This document shows, piece by piece, positions 43,784-55,977 of a DNA stretch of 64,000 bases. Position numbers and translations under genes: made by a program. This DNA comes from Marsupella aquatica (taxonomy: Eukaryota; Marchantiophyta), in the NCBI GenBank assembly GCA_973895155.1, contig OZ316896.1:1054001-1118000 (forward strand), in the 5' to 3' direction. The notes below the pieces were generated by a model. That model worked only from the letters and a program-made list of their open reading frames with translations. It did not search any database and had not been told where the DNA came from. Each line of letters opens with the position of its first letter. The first letter of the stretch is position 1.

Positions 43784-45486
43784 ATGTCACAAATGGCTCT
43801 TCTTCATAAAAGCTTTGTGGGAGTTCGTTTGAACATTAATTTGGGCTCACAATTGGAGACGGCGAGCAATCCCAAGGTCGTGGGAACACGTCACAGTTTA
43901 GGGCATACGAGTTTGGAAACGGTATCAGAAAGAAGAAGCTTGGGATGGATCAGGAGAAGATTGGATGGTCTGCATAAGACGAAGATCACACATGGTAGAG
44001 TCCAGGTAGAGCATGACCAGAGTAGGGAGGTGGGAAGCAGGAGCTTACAATCAGCATTCGCTGAACGGAAAGTTGATGTGGAGGTCGAGGTAGTGTCATG
44101 GAGAGAAAGGCATATTAGAGCGAATGTCTGTGCGGAGGCGAGTTACGAGAGGTTGTGGGAAGTGCTCACCGACTATGAACGCTTAGCAGACTTCATTCCC
44201 AATCTTGTCAGGAGGTATGTAATCCTGATTTTGCGAGCTCTCTCTCATGAGTTGAGTTGATTTGATCTATTTTACCGCTAGCACTGCCTCCAATGTATTT
44301 CGAACACACATTCTGCTTTGCACTTACTACGTGAAGCTAGTCATATTTAAAGTTGGGTATTGCCCTCGACAACGCTGTACTTTTGGCTCTGTGCATCATC
44401 TTTCCGCTGAGTTAGTTGGTCGCTGGGTCATGAGCAGTGAGAAGATCCCGAGTCCTACACCTGGGGGAATAAGGTTGCGGCAACAAGGGGTGCAAAGCGC
44501 CATGTATTGGCAGATTGAAGCCAATGTTGTGCTTGATCTGGAAGAGTGTCCTGATGCGGTAACATTATTCATACTCCCGGCTTGCTGGGTGCATTCTGTT
44601 GTGGTAGCGGAAGAATGTACTCGTTTCAAATTTGTTTTTTTGGTTGTATGGCTATTCACCTGGTCCCCGTGTTCAAGGGACTAAAATACAGCTTCGAGTA
44701 TTTGTGGATACTTACCTTCGGAACAAAAGCGTCGATCGTGTACCCAGCTTCGATTGTATTTTCCTGTCAGTCAAATTGCGGATTTGTTTTTTACTTGTTT
44801 GTCTACCCATCCCACCCTGAATGTTCTCATTTCTCACAACTTGGCCAATCAATTGGGCTAGGATATTAATGAAGGAGTTTTTCATTCATTCGATTTGTCA
44901 ATCCGTCGATTTTAACTTGAAAATTGTGAGATAGGTGTATTTTGAATAATTGTCGACATCTGCAATGTGCTTGAATTTTGGCGTGGCTTTGTATGATATG
45001 AAGGTGGATGGGAAGGAGATTAGATTCTCAATGGTGGATGGTTACTTCAAAGAGTACAAGGGGCGTTGGTATCTGCGACCTGGTCCAAGGTATGGTTTGC
45101 AATAGCTGAATCTTGCTAACGGTCTTCAGTTGTCTCACTTCAGCAGTGTGACACATCTGTTAAAACAAAGTTGACAGCAGTTTTGACAGGTTGTGCATAT
45201 GTTGCTCCAATCGGACACCAGGAGTTCTCTTTGCCTGAATTGTGTTGTGATATTAGTGACTTGAATGTTATCTGTGGTTCAATCATACGTATGCTTTATT
45301 TGTCAGCGCAGGCCCGGAACTACAAGATTACACTATGATGTCAATGTTACTCCAAAGCTTGTTTTTCCAACAGCATTTGTGGAGAAAATTATTCGGGCCG
45401 ATCTTCCTGTCAATTTGCGTGCTCTTGTGCAAAGAGCAGAGACGGATCCCTCCGAATGGAAGGATATGAAGCAGTCCTCTAAATAA
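43784..45486 (+). CDS. Plastid-targeted Coq10-like / polyketide cyclase (START-superfamily) protein, 270 aa
   Basis: Small hydrophobic-ligand-binding protein of the polyketide cyclase/Coq10 family; plant relatives are chloroplast proteins of poorly known function. Four exons, all GT-AG: 43,784-44,214, 44,438-44,558, 45,004-45,089, 45,312-45,486, with phases 2, 0, 2 at the three junctions. Residues 1 to about 90 are basic, Ser/Arg-rich and poor in acid at the start (MSQMALLHKSFVGVRLN), as in a plastid transit peptide. The fold begins near VDVEVEVVSWRERHIRANVC, with helix SYERLWEVLTDYERLADFIP across the first exon, strand EKIPSPTPGG and MYWQIEANVVLDL in exon 2, IRFSMVDGYFKEYKGRW in exon 3 and TTRLHYDVNVTPK plus the final helix ADLPVNLRALVQRAE in exon 4. 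This is the family order without gaps. Either ATG at 43,784 or 43,793 could start it. Confidence 0.9.
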
Positions 45487-45521
45487 AACAAGCGGCGCCA
45501 GCGCCCCTTCGAACCGTGCTC

Positions 45522-47045
45522 AGGCAGTAGGACCTCCAGGTATGGCACCACGCCATTGCTATCCACTTATTTGCGTCAAACTGGGAACTCAAGGCCCAAA
45601 TGAGTTCGCCTTGCATCACATTCATTCAAACTAATGCTATGTTTACTTTCTATTTTCCGGTCTGTGTCCAAATCCCCAAGATACCAAAGGCTATTTGCCC
45701 TTTTAAAGAGTCTCACAGTGCACTATTTTAACTTTTGGAGAGGTAATACAACGAGCATTCATCCGTCTCATAAATGCTCAAAACCTCATCTGCATAATCC
45801 ATTATTGAACGGAACTTTAAAGCAATCAGATACAGGTTCTCCGCCTCCGTTTATTGAGTAATTCGTTGTGTAATCGCGGTCATCAGATCATAGTCTACTG
45901 TGATGAAGTCTGGTGATTGTGGAATGTATTTTCTGGGCAAGAAATCGTTGCGTTGTGTAGGAGTTTACAACTTTAGATGTAGATTGACCTACTTCCTTTG
46001 TGCTTGTTCATGATGAAGTTGAATGTTCAAGACAAACAAATCATTTCCCTCGAAGACATAATGAAGGTGCTCGATAAGGTAGTTTGCGATTTGCGATGCC
46101 AATTCTGACAGAGATTCAAGTCAATGTGCTATCGTTACCTCGTTATTAAAAGATACCGTGACCTTATTACCCGGTTCATAGTTCACATGGTATATCTGGA
46201 ACTGTTGACCCTTAAGCAAGATTCGTACACTTGACGAAATGTATCAGAGTCCACAACTTACTGTCACATGATATGACATTCATACGTTCTACTCTCCGGG
46301 TCCCCTCTTCGAGACCTCAATTTACCGTCGCACCTTACCTTGGGAGATCTCTGACACCCAGGCATGTTATCCCTTCACAGAAGTCAGATCCTGATGGTGA
46401 GGATTCACAATATAATTGACTGATGATAGCTTGCCCAGAGAAAATCACCATCAGGATCTGACGTTCTTTGAGAAACCATCAGTACTAAAGACACTCCTCA
46501 CTATCAGGACAGCTGATGGACAGGTGAAAATTTGCAGTCTTCCGTCACCAGTCAGGTCCATCCAGTTGATTACCCAGAAAAAGATTAATCATAGTGGATG
46601 CCCACGAGCCGTTTGTCTCGGCAACGTGTTCCACTCTTGGCTGTCTGCTCATTCATCGCCCCTCACGCCGAAGGAGTGTCTTTAGTACCGCTTTGTTCGT
46701 CAAGGTAGCACCAGCAGGAAGAACAAACGGCTATACTAAAGTATAGGCCAAAAGAGGCGATAGAACCAACATGAAAAGCCGAAGGGATAAGTTCTTTGAG
46801 CATTCGACTCTCCTCACATTCTTATGCTCTCATGGGCACTTCTCCCTTGAACAACACTAATGCTACATCACACGGTCCAAATTGCATTTCAGTTACGAGC
46901 CATATAACATGTTCAGCGGCCTACAAAAAGTGGCCCTTAAAACTTGACGCAGTGCTTAAACGACACCGCTTTTGGATGCAGACTTGTAGTCATCACAGGT
47001 GCAGAGGTCAGCAAGCGGAAAGGACGACAAATTTTCGGTGCCCAG
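45522..47045. repeat. Dispersed repeat module, copy C
   Basis: It starts 36 bp past the Coq10-like stop codon and thus overlaps that gene's probable 3' UTR. 45,522-45,632 matches the left edge of copy B; 46,255-47,040 matches 38,765-39,560. The stretch between (45,633-46,255) is not shared. It contains a 22-codon ATG frame at 46,013 ending in a good splice donor (gataag-gtagtt), listed as a finding. The copy-A-like right part of B is absent here. Confidence 0.78.
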
Positions 47046-49737
47046 GGAAACTGGCATTCAAAACCAAAACTCACAAATACCTGGTTCTGCCGAGTCAAGG
47101 TTTTGCAATTCTAGTAGAGATAATAAGTGACCGCTTCTCTCAAGGGATCGTATGGTAGATTGTACACATGCAAGATACCTTTAAAATCGAGAGGGACCGT
47201 GTGACAGATTGCACACATAAAATATGCCTCTAAAATCCAGACTAGTATGCTGTCGATTAACTCACTTCGCACTCTTTACTGTTGTATATCATTTATGGAT
47301 TTTTAAAGTTTGATGACCTTATCCATAAGAAGAGGCATGACGTAACATTCCCTTTCTTTTTGAGGTAAGTGATTCCTGGACAAAGAGGAACGGCATCAAA
47401 GTCGCACCTTAACACATACTTGTCTTTGGCTTTTGATTTGGGCGAGCTTCTGTGTTTGTCTTGTGCATCGGTGAGTCTCCGACTCCTCTCCAATGACACG
47501 ATGGTTCTCACGTTTCATTATGAGGAAAACTCATTATGAAACAACCATTTTCTTCTGATCGGAGGATACGGCAACACATTACGAGTTATAGAAATGCTTA
47601 CCTACATCTGTGTGGTGTGAAATGGGTGATGAGAAGTACACCATATCATGCCCGATGTCATATTCGGAAGAGGGGTCCTTGCATCATCATTTACTGGCAA
47701 ATAGATTAAATATGGTTTGTCGATCTCCCTAAAGAAAGGTAGGGTGGACATTTGCAATAGGATGGTGGATGCTCTAGACCATTTCTCTTTTGTGAATAGT
47801 TTTGGGGCGCGCCCTCCACTTTTGCTGCTACGCACCTAACTATACTTTTCTTGTATAGCATTGTTGCCACACTATCTCAGCCAAGCGTTCTTCCATTACC
47901 AACTTATTGTAATTTTCCGTTGTCACTCAGACCAAGCTTCTTTGGGGAAATTTTATTTCAGTAGTCACCAAAGAGGAAGGAATCTGAACAGATGGCATGT
48001 TTTGAGTGAATTGCAGCTCAGTCATGCTAGCCCCTAAAATTCATCAGGCAATTAGGACAATCACAATCGCATGCACGCTGCCATTGGCAATGGGAAAAAC
48101 TTGAACATAATTCCTTTTCGTCAAGATTTACAGTGGGAGCCTGCGACATAATCTTTACTTTGGTCTGCCAACCTAATTTCGCGAATGTCACTTGGGAACA
48201 CAAATATGAACAGTGCCAGCAATGGACCTAAATCCTACTTTAGGAGCAGTGACTAGGTCAAGTTTGATGGAGGGGGTGCAGGGTGTGGTCCACGTTCGGT
48301 CAGCAACCAGGCAGTTGAATCGAACTGACAGGATGAGGAAACAAAGATTCATGTAACAGTCATCTCTAGCTGGAGTCCCCACTTCAGGATTTTGGCATAA
48401 CCGTGTACTTGACTAAGAAGCCGACTTAATAAATTACCACAAATGTGCCTAAGTTTATGCGCAATTTATGTAACCGTTTTGAATTGCAATTATAACCATT
48501 TATATGCAATTTAGTTCAAATCACGAGTCTTTCAAAGTTAGAAGTGATATCCAATTTTCATATCATGTCACAGTGGTACATCTATTTGACATTGGTCTAC
48601 CTGAAAGTTGGAAATCATCTTCAGGTTTAAAGAGCGAGGTGGGACTTCTAAGACAGGGGACTTAAGAAGCAAGCTGTAACTTAAAACAACACTGGGAGAA
48701 AGAATACTCTTGCTCGCCACGGTGAACCATACCTGCCTGGCTCGGATGTGGTAGTTAAAAGCTGAGGACGACCAGTGTCAATGTCTACTGCGCTCTAATA
48801 CAACCAAAAGTCGATGATAAATCTACCACCTGGAGAATACTGGCTCTTTATCATGGCATACTCAATTGAACGGTGAAACTGTAAGTAGAGTCTGTGCAAA
48901 AACCAAACCCTGTCTAGTCGAAGTGGCTTCTGTAACTTGTCCACGGAAGAGCATAGTTTCTAGAAGAAGAATCAAGAAGAGAGGATGATCGTTCTCACCG
49001 GGTCGAGCTCTCAAGAACGCTCTTCCCAACTTTCTCTCACATGTTCCCTTCCAAAAACGCCTCTCACTTGTTTGAAAGCCTAACATGTTTTCGTACGTTG
49101 GAGAAAAGCCAACACTTCCCGAACCCATTCGCAATAACTAGTTCGTGCTAAGGTGTTGCAGTTTTTCTTCGGAGGGCTATTGAGATCCGCGACATGGGCA
49201 GAGGAAGTCCGGCGGTGGCATCAACAACATTAGCTCCGGGAAAAGAGTATTTTTAGTACCCTCTCAGCGAAGAAGATTGAACGAAGTGAAAGAAATACGT
49301 AACAGACTTCATATTACCCTAAAACCCTGAAAACCATTTATTACATTTCAGCCCTTATGAGTTTTCACTATTGAACGAAAACCCGAATAAAGACTGTCCC
49401 CCCACAACAGATGGCTTTACTGTTGTCGACGACTTTTCATATATGGCAGCCCGTGCCTTCAAGAATTAAGAGACGGAGAAAGTTGCACAACCCTTCTATC
49501 CATGGCTCTCTCACAGCTATCAGATGCCTGGAATGATCGAACGGAGGAATACGGAACAACAATCTACGTTTTTGAGGGCTGATTCCCCGGGATGGGGAAG
49601 GAAAGCGGAGAAAGGCCAAATGGTGCGTACGGCTTCACAGCTCAGCATGCTCTTCTATTTTTCTTCCAAACCCTTGCTCTCACCTTACTACCAAACCAAT
49701 CGACATGAATTGTACAGGACCATAGCAAAACAAAAAT
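47046..49737. other. Intergenic, no recognised gene
   Basis: Short open frames on both strands (for example 47,293-47,511, 47,602-47,835 and 48,862-49,134, all minus) show no family motif. The right part, from about 48,860, is balanced in composition and lies beyond the PEX22 stop codon; its leftmost few hundred bases next to 49,738 may be PEX22 3' UTR. Confidence 0.45.
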
Positions 49738-52700
49738 TTATGAATGCACGGGTGGCCAGCCAAAATATCGTTCCAGTGAATCTGCTCCGAACACATTAGT
49801 GGCAATTGGAGATGCTCCAGATGGAGCAACATGCAGCTGATGCCGAATAAACCGCTGCAGCCAAAGACCATCTCAATTAGTTTGACACCAAGATGATAAA
49901 AATTCTTCAATTGAACAAAGAATTCCAAGACCCAAGTGGTTTGTGCAAAATAAGGTTCTGGATGCATACAGCCAGCTGTGAGATGATTTCAGAGGATGTA
50001 TCCACGTGCCAATCTGGATCCAACTGCCGTACGAATGATGTCCTACCAGCTTCAGTTGAACAGAATAGAACCTGCTTATACAATGCTGTCAGTTATGTGT
50101 GAAAAAGACTAGTTCGCATTCTGATCTTGAGGAAAAAATGTTTGGTAAGAAGTTCATAGCTCAATTTCTTGGGTCTAACTCAGACCAGGCCCAGACCCCC
50201 TTTTGATACTTGCACCTTATGCCACGTCCCACTTAGAAATACCGGACCACAAGAGCAATCACAATTGTTCAATCAACACGGAAGGAAACAAACCAGTCCA
50301 ACAAAATGTCCGAGAAAGCGGACGTAAACCCACCCACACCAATCCCAAAATTAACATTTGCAACTGCCCTGTAATCTCGTAAGATCCAACCGAGCTGCTC
50401 AAACAGAAATCTTCCATTTGCTCTAGTAAACCAACTTGGAAAATAAACTAATCTAAAATGGAACAGCTTTGAGTCATGTACTGGACCTTATTCCGATTCA
50501 GACCTCCAACTGTGAAAATGCCAATGGCATCCAGTGCCGCTAACACCAATGCCTGCAGAGAAAGGCGACGGTACTTCAGTCTCCTGAGCAAGTAAAAGCT
50601 GTTCATAAAAGCAATTTCGGGTCTTAACCTTGTTATCTCCTCATCAACATTAACAGTAGGATCTACTCCTTAACAAACTTTCATGACAGCATGAAGGGAA
50701 TCAAGATGCTAAAGAGGCAGTGCAAGAAAAGATGGTAGTTAAAGTGGTTCCCAATCAACCTCGCTCTGATCATCCAAGACCGTTGCAAGTAGATACAGGT
50801 CACAAGATCGAGAAATTTCCAGCAACACATCCACTACTGCCGGTCTAACCACTGCATGTTTCTGCATTTTGCCAAACACCAGTACAAGGTAAGCATAAGA
50901 ACTTAATCAGCGCCAAAGAGAGGTTCTGGTAAGCCATATTCTCCGGTCATAGGCTAATTAATACATTGACTTAAATCTTCTTAAGACCATATGATGTGCT
51001 TGAAGCCATCAATTGGAACACACTTGCCAGTTGACATAAATACCTGAACCTCGTCTGGGTTACTCTCCTCAAGTATCACACCGATTAAATTCAAGGTCAG
51101 CTGCGGGAACATCCAATTTAGTTACATAGAAGACTGAGGTCACCTTTTCAAGCATATCTCAGTAGTCCAGCACGTCAGATTACACAATGGGATCACTAAT
51201 CAGTGCTCCTGAGAAAATTTAATTTATTTCAAACACACAGACCCGTTCAATACTGACGCACAGAATGAATGTACGAAATGAATGAATGTAGTCCATCAAG
51301 AAAAATAAATAGAACCAAACTGACCTTCCTGCCACCCTGTAGTTGCCGCCTCACCGTTTGTGCCAAAGTAAGCTGTCAAAGAAGATATTCGTGCAAAATT
51401 GAGACCAAATACTCTTCTTTGCAAATTTCAGACAGCGAAAACAAGCTAGGCACGTTTCACTAGTTTTCTTGGCGATGGGATATATAGTGCTTGAACCAGG
51501 ACAACAATTTGATGACCGATTGATCCAGAAGGTATCAAACCTGTGATGTTGAAGTTGAATCACGAATTACAACACCACGTTGGGTGGGCTGCGTGATTGA
51601 CTTTGCTATTGCTGTGGACATAGCCTCTGGACTTGTTTCCATTGGGGGAGCATTCGACGATGAAGGAGCATCACGCTTACTGAACCTTTTGTTGGGTTGC
51701 CGACGCGGACCTTTCAGGTATCTCCAGGTACAGATGAATGCTATAGCAAAACCAGCTATGGCACCTGCTGAACTAGCGTTCTGAAGAAATTGACACAACC
51801 ACAAAACCAAAGCCAGCTGACTCAAATATCAGTAGACAGCGGTACATCAAACACCGTGCAAATAGTGGCATGTACCAAATGTTCCCGCATCTCCTCTCAT
51901 GTCTTATACCTAGCCTAACCACCCAATATGCCAACATTAAGCAGCCGTCATCTTGTTGTTCTCAAGCAGGTAGGAACTGATGACATCAATATTCTGCACA
52001 ATAGGCATCGCATCGCCTGTGGGGTTTTACGCAAGGACATAGCTTTCACAAACAAACCTCAACAATAAGGTGCTATTAATTCTCAATCCCAAACAGAGTA
52101 TTATTGTGCGTTTGTGACGTGAAATGCTGATTTCGTCGCCCCGTATTGTCTTGCTCTGGCAACAATCTGATATGTGAAACCTACTTGTCATTAACTTGGT
52201 GTACTCGTGATAACAAATTCATAGATAAATTATTGGATTCGCAATGTGACTCTTAATGCAGTCCATGCTAACCTTCAAAGGCGGCATTGCTTGAAAGCAA
52301 CAAGACTACTCAGAAGTTGGGTCGTCTTCTTTCTTAGAACATGGTTTTGCTGCCAGAGAAAATATGGGATACGTGAATGCGACATATTATATTGTTTCCT
52401 TATCTAAATGAGAGGACATAGAAAGCTAGATACATCAACTTGAAAGTGCTAACAGTCCAGAATCACCGAGAAACCTTGCCAGATGAAACGCAAGAGACGG
52501 AATATTACTGACGCCGACATTCCTGGTTGAGACGGTGGATAAGCAGTACCAAGAATAGAAAAAAGTTTCTCGCTGCCTATTGATGTTAGTAACGACAGCT
52601 AAAAGTGAATTATTGTTTCGAGCTTATCGACGAATTAGACAACGCTAGGCTGAAGAAAGCCATGGAAGCGTGTTGCCCAGGACCCTACAACAACAGATCC

Positions 52701-53388
52701 AACTGCCCACCATTGTTTCATTGTGAACTACAGACCATAATTACATAATTTTGGAGCCAACAATCACCAAAAAGAAGGGGTTCAGTAGGACAGTCATGTA
52801 CCACCGCCTCACACAATGCAATACGGCAAATTGGAGCCTAGTTTCTCCCTTGGGCTCCCAAGCAAAACCAGATTTTTGAAATTTCTGCTCTAACTTTTCG
52901 CGGAGCTAGGGTTAAAAGGCTGCTTCCCTGACTAGACTTATCTACTAGGAGTCACCATGAGGCGGGTATAACTAATTTCCCAAGGAAAAACAGACTTCTT
53001 AGAGAAAAGTAGTGCAACAATCCCCAAGTAAATGGGTCTACTGGAGTGACTGGTGATTATTTAATGAGGATGAGCCATTCGAGCTCCACTAACAAACCAA
53101 CGCAGAGTTCTGTTGAAGACTTGGATAATCTAAGACATTTCACAATGCTGTCAAGCAGTGACCGCCAGGAAAATTATTAAAATACTTCACGAAAAGATCA
53201 GTCAAACGAAGAGCAATGTGTAAGAAAAGTTCGAAATTGTTGTCAAGGGAGCGTGTGATGTGTGGGTTTAAATGTTTTCTTACCCTGTAGCGGACAAAAA
53301 ATGCGATGAGATGGGAAAGCTTCAGCGTGAGCGAGGCACTTAAACCCCGTAGAAGTTGTACCAGCTCCTCCCCTATTGATTCGCCCAT
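49738..53388 (-). CDS. PEX22: Peroxin 22 (PEX22), eight exons, 278 aa
   Basis: Peroxisomal membrane anchor for the ubiquitin-conjugating enzyme PEX4, needed to recycle the import receptor PEX5. Exons on the minus strand: 53,284-53,388; 51,541-51,780; 51,325-51,372; 51,044-51,100; 50,760-50,861; 50,487-50,552; 49,970-50,071; 49,738-49,854. Every intron is GT-AG and phase 0, and the joined frame has no stop. Exon 1 gives MGESIGEELVQLLRG; exon 2 the membrane segment SAGAIAGFAIAFICTW (about 39-54) and a basic, Ser/Pro-rich linker. The cytosolic PEX4-binding domain follows: TLAQTVRRQLQGGRK, LIGVILEESNPDEVQ, VVDVLLEISRSCDLYLL, IGIFTVGGLNRNK, VLFCSTEAGRTSFVRQLDPD and RFIRHQLHV. Length matches Arabidopsis PEX22 (about 283 aa). 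The longest intron (53,283 to 51,781) separates exons 1 and 2. The final residues (FGWPPVHS) are longer than I recall in seed plants. Confidence 0.93.
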
Positions 53389-55330
53389 ATCCCTAGCTAT
53401 ATCGCCTCCAACCCTTCCAGCAACGAATGCACTTCTCGTCTTCGCAATGAAAGATCTACTACTGATGCCCTTCCACTGTACCCTACAGGGCAGAAAATGG
53501 TCCTTTCCGTGCTATTCTTCAACTTTCCACTCCCAACGGCTCAGTCTCGTCTCCTCCTGCAGTGACTAGTACACAAAAGGACCTCCTCTGTGAACTTCTT
53601 TGAGGACCTCCGAGTTCTGAAATTGATATACCGTGGAAATTCTCACCGCGATGTGCTCAGAAGATATCCACCGGTGCCTCTTTTCAAAGCGCAACGATAA
53701 ACAAAACAGGATCTGCTCACTTCACCAGGTGCAATCTTGCTCCAAGATTTGCTTGTCGATCAACTTCAACTGCATGCCTCCCTCCTTCCCTCCCTCCCTC
53801 AAATTCTTAAAATTCCTGCAATCACCGAATTTCTCCACAGCAACCCTCTCCTTGAAAACACACACCCCCGAAATACTCCCAAACCTTGCCGAGAACCTGT
53901 AGATAGACAACCTTCAAACGGGATCCCAGCCCTCCGACACCGAAGTTATCTTTCCTTCCTAACCGAATGCATACATCCACCTTCACACACTCTCCGCGAT
54001 GTCAACCCTCCACAACCTTATGATTACTGTGGTTTCGAAGCGGGACTATCTGTCCATCCATCCATCTATCCATCCCGCCATCAATCTATCTCTCTCTATC
54101 TACTTCTCTCTCTCTCTATCTCTATCTCTATCTATCTACATTCAATTCGCCTTCCCGAATTTGCCTCCCGCCAACCCCAAAAGGTGATCCTTCGTCGGTC
54201 GATCGCCGGTGCCTACCGTGGGCCACTGATTACTCTGTCTGTCCTGAACGCCAGGGTGCACTCTACCATGCACCTCGTTCTCGTCTCCGTCCTCTTCCCT
54301 GTGCATTCATCACAGGCCACCACACCACACCGCACCACTTTCGCAGCAGAGAAGAGCAGAGCACGAGGCTGGAGAGGAGGAGTACAGTAGGATTGCCACC
54401 ATTATCCTCTACTGTACATGCGCGATGGGAGCGAAACTCTCTGCTCTGCAACTGAGCCTGAGCCTGAGCTTGAAGGCAGCGACGAAAAGGCAAACAGGCC
54501 GGCCGACCGCTGACGCCATTAATATAATCCATCCTCGGCAAGCAAGCAAGTCGAATCCTTCGGAGCGACTGAAAACGGACCACGGGCAAGAAAGCAAACG
54601 TGTGTCTGCCTTCCCACAGAGACGACAGTATGACTGTCGTAGGCACTCGTTCTCTTTCGAAGAAATGGGCATTACGGAACTCTCACTTACTGTACCGCAG
54701 AGACTCTCGGGTTAGCTCAAAAAATAATTCATTTATTGATTGTTATTATGATCTAGCCTTTCTTGGCTTTTCACATGACAGTCATCATTGAATTTAATTC
54801 ACAGCCCCATGACCCATCATAAATAGATATGAAGATAAATGTCTTGCACAATAAAATTATATGCTATTTTGGCTAATCTTTGCCCAATTCTTGTTTTTTG
54901 TCTATTCTCATTTCAATTTTGTCTTTATTTAAAGTTAATGTCACTTTTGTCCATCCTCATTTGCAATTTTGATCTTAATGAATCTCATCATCAGTTAGGG
55001 TCTGGAGTCTTCCCTCTAGACCTAGGCCCTTAAAAGTAGATTTCAGTTGGCGCTTTTATAGTAAGATTATGGGGGTCAAAAACCTCAAAATATGATAGTA
55101 GTTAGCATAGGGATCAAATATGATAGTAGTTGAGAATACTAACAGAAATAGTTGTCATATTCATAGTCCATATTAAGTTTTTGCTATAACGGTTGGTCAT
55201 ATGCCATGATGCCATAAGTCATGGTAGAGGCTACTGAGAAAAAACACTCATAAACTTTTACATAACCTTATGAAAAAGATATGGCCATTTGTTTATGGCC
55301 AAAAGCCATCATCCGGCACTTTGAAGCATT
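53389..55330. other. Intergenic upstream of PEX22, with pyrimidine microsatellite
   Basis: It holds the presumed PEX22 promoter. At about 54,050-54,140 there is an imperfect CATC/TATC/CTCT microsatellite, which keeps plus-strand frames open (53,737-54,390, 217 codons); these look like repeat artefacts with Ser/Ile/Leu runs and no domain. The stretch at 54,180-54,720 is GC-richer and open on both strands, without recognisable motif. After 54,720 the DNA is AT-rich. Confidence 0.45.
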
Positions 55331-55640
55331 TACATGCTCTTATTCGTCATTTTTACTACCTTGCTGCCCTTTGTGATTTTCCACCTTTGTATTTTTCAGA
55401 ACATTTTGGAAACACAATGCCCAAGTCAAGATCTGGATCACCTCTTTAGTAAGATTCTTGTCTTACTTTTACCAAAGTTAGAAAAAGACAAATCTTTCTG
55501 GCCTTTACTTATAGTAAGCCTGGTCCAGTTTCCAAAGCATCATCAACAATAATAGCCCCTCAAAACTTGACCTGAAACTCTCATTTTGGGGGAATTGTAT
55601 CCCACAATGTCCTCTAAACAGGACTTTAGAGTATACTTAT
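55331..55640. repeat. Dispersed repeat related to 14.0-14.8 kb
   Basis: The order caatgcccaagtcaagatct, ggatcacctctttagtaag, aataatagcccctcaaaact, gaaactctcatttt and caatgtcctctaaacaggac parallels 14,450-14,660 (gtcgaaatctggatcaactc, tttagg, actctcaatttttgag, caatgccctctgaacatgac). Similarity is moderate, so these are old copies of one AT-rich family. Confidence 0.55.
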
Positions 55641-55648
55641 CCCCAAAC

Positions 55649-55977
55649 AGCTTTTTACTAACCAGTCCCCTAAATTACCCAGTATTATTAACTTGTCCCC
55701 CGAACAAAATTAAATATCAACTTGTCCCCCATTTGTATTTGGGTTAATATTAACTCGTACATGGGTTCCCGTAACCAAGTAAGGCCGATGAAGGGGGGCC
55801 AAGGGGTGCTGCGGTGGGCTCAGGCTATCCAGTAGCAACTTGCCACATGGTAATGGGAACCCATATACATGTTAATATTAATATAAATACAAAATGGGGG
55901 ACATGTTGATAATTAATTTTGTTTTGGGGGCACCTTAGCAATATTGGGTAATTTGGGGGACAGGTTAGTAAAAAGCT
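55649..55977. mobile_element. MITE with long inverted repeats (about 329 bp)
   Basis: The left half, from agctttttactaaccagtc, and the right half reverse-complemented, from agctttttactaacctgtc, match for about 125 bp, including ttatcaac-tgtcccccat and atgggttccc. The centre is a short unique stretch of about 75 bp. The flanks tatccccaaac (left) and tatccacaaaac (right) resemble a target duplication with small changes. A foldback of this size has no room for a transposase. Confidence 0.72.

Noticed and set aside
53737-54390. Plus-strand 217-codon frame upstream of PEX22
   Set aside because: Runs through a CATC/CTCT microsatellite and has low-complexity Ser/Leu/Ile repeats, no domain and no conservation signal.
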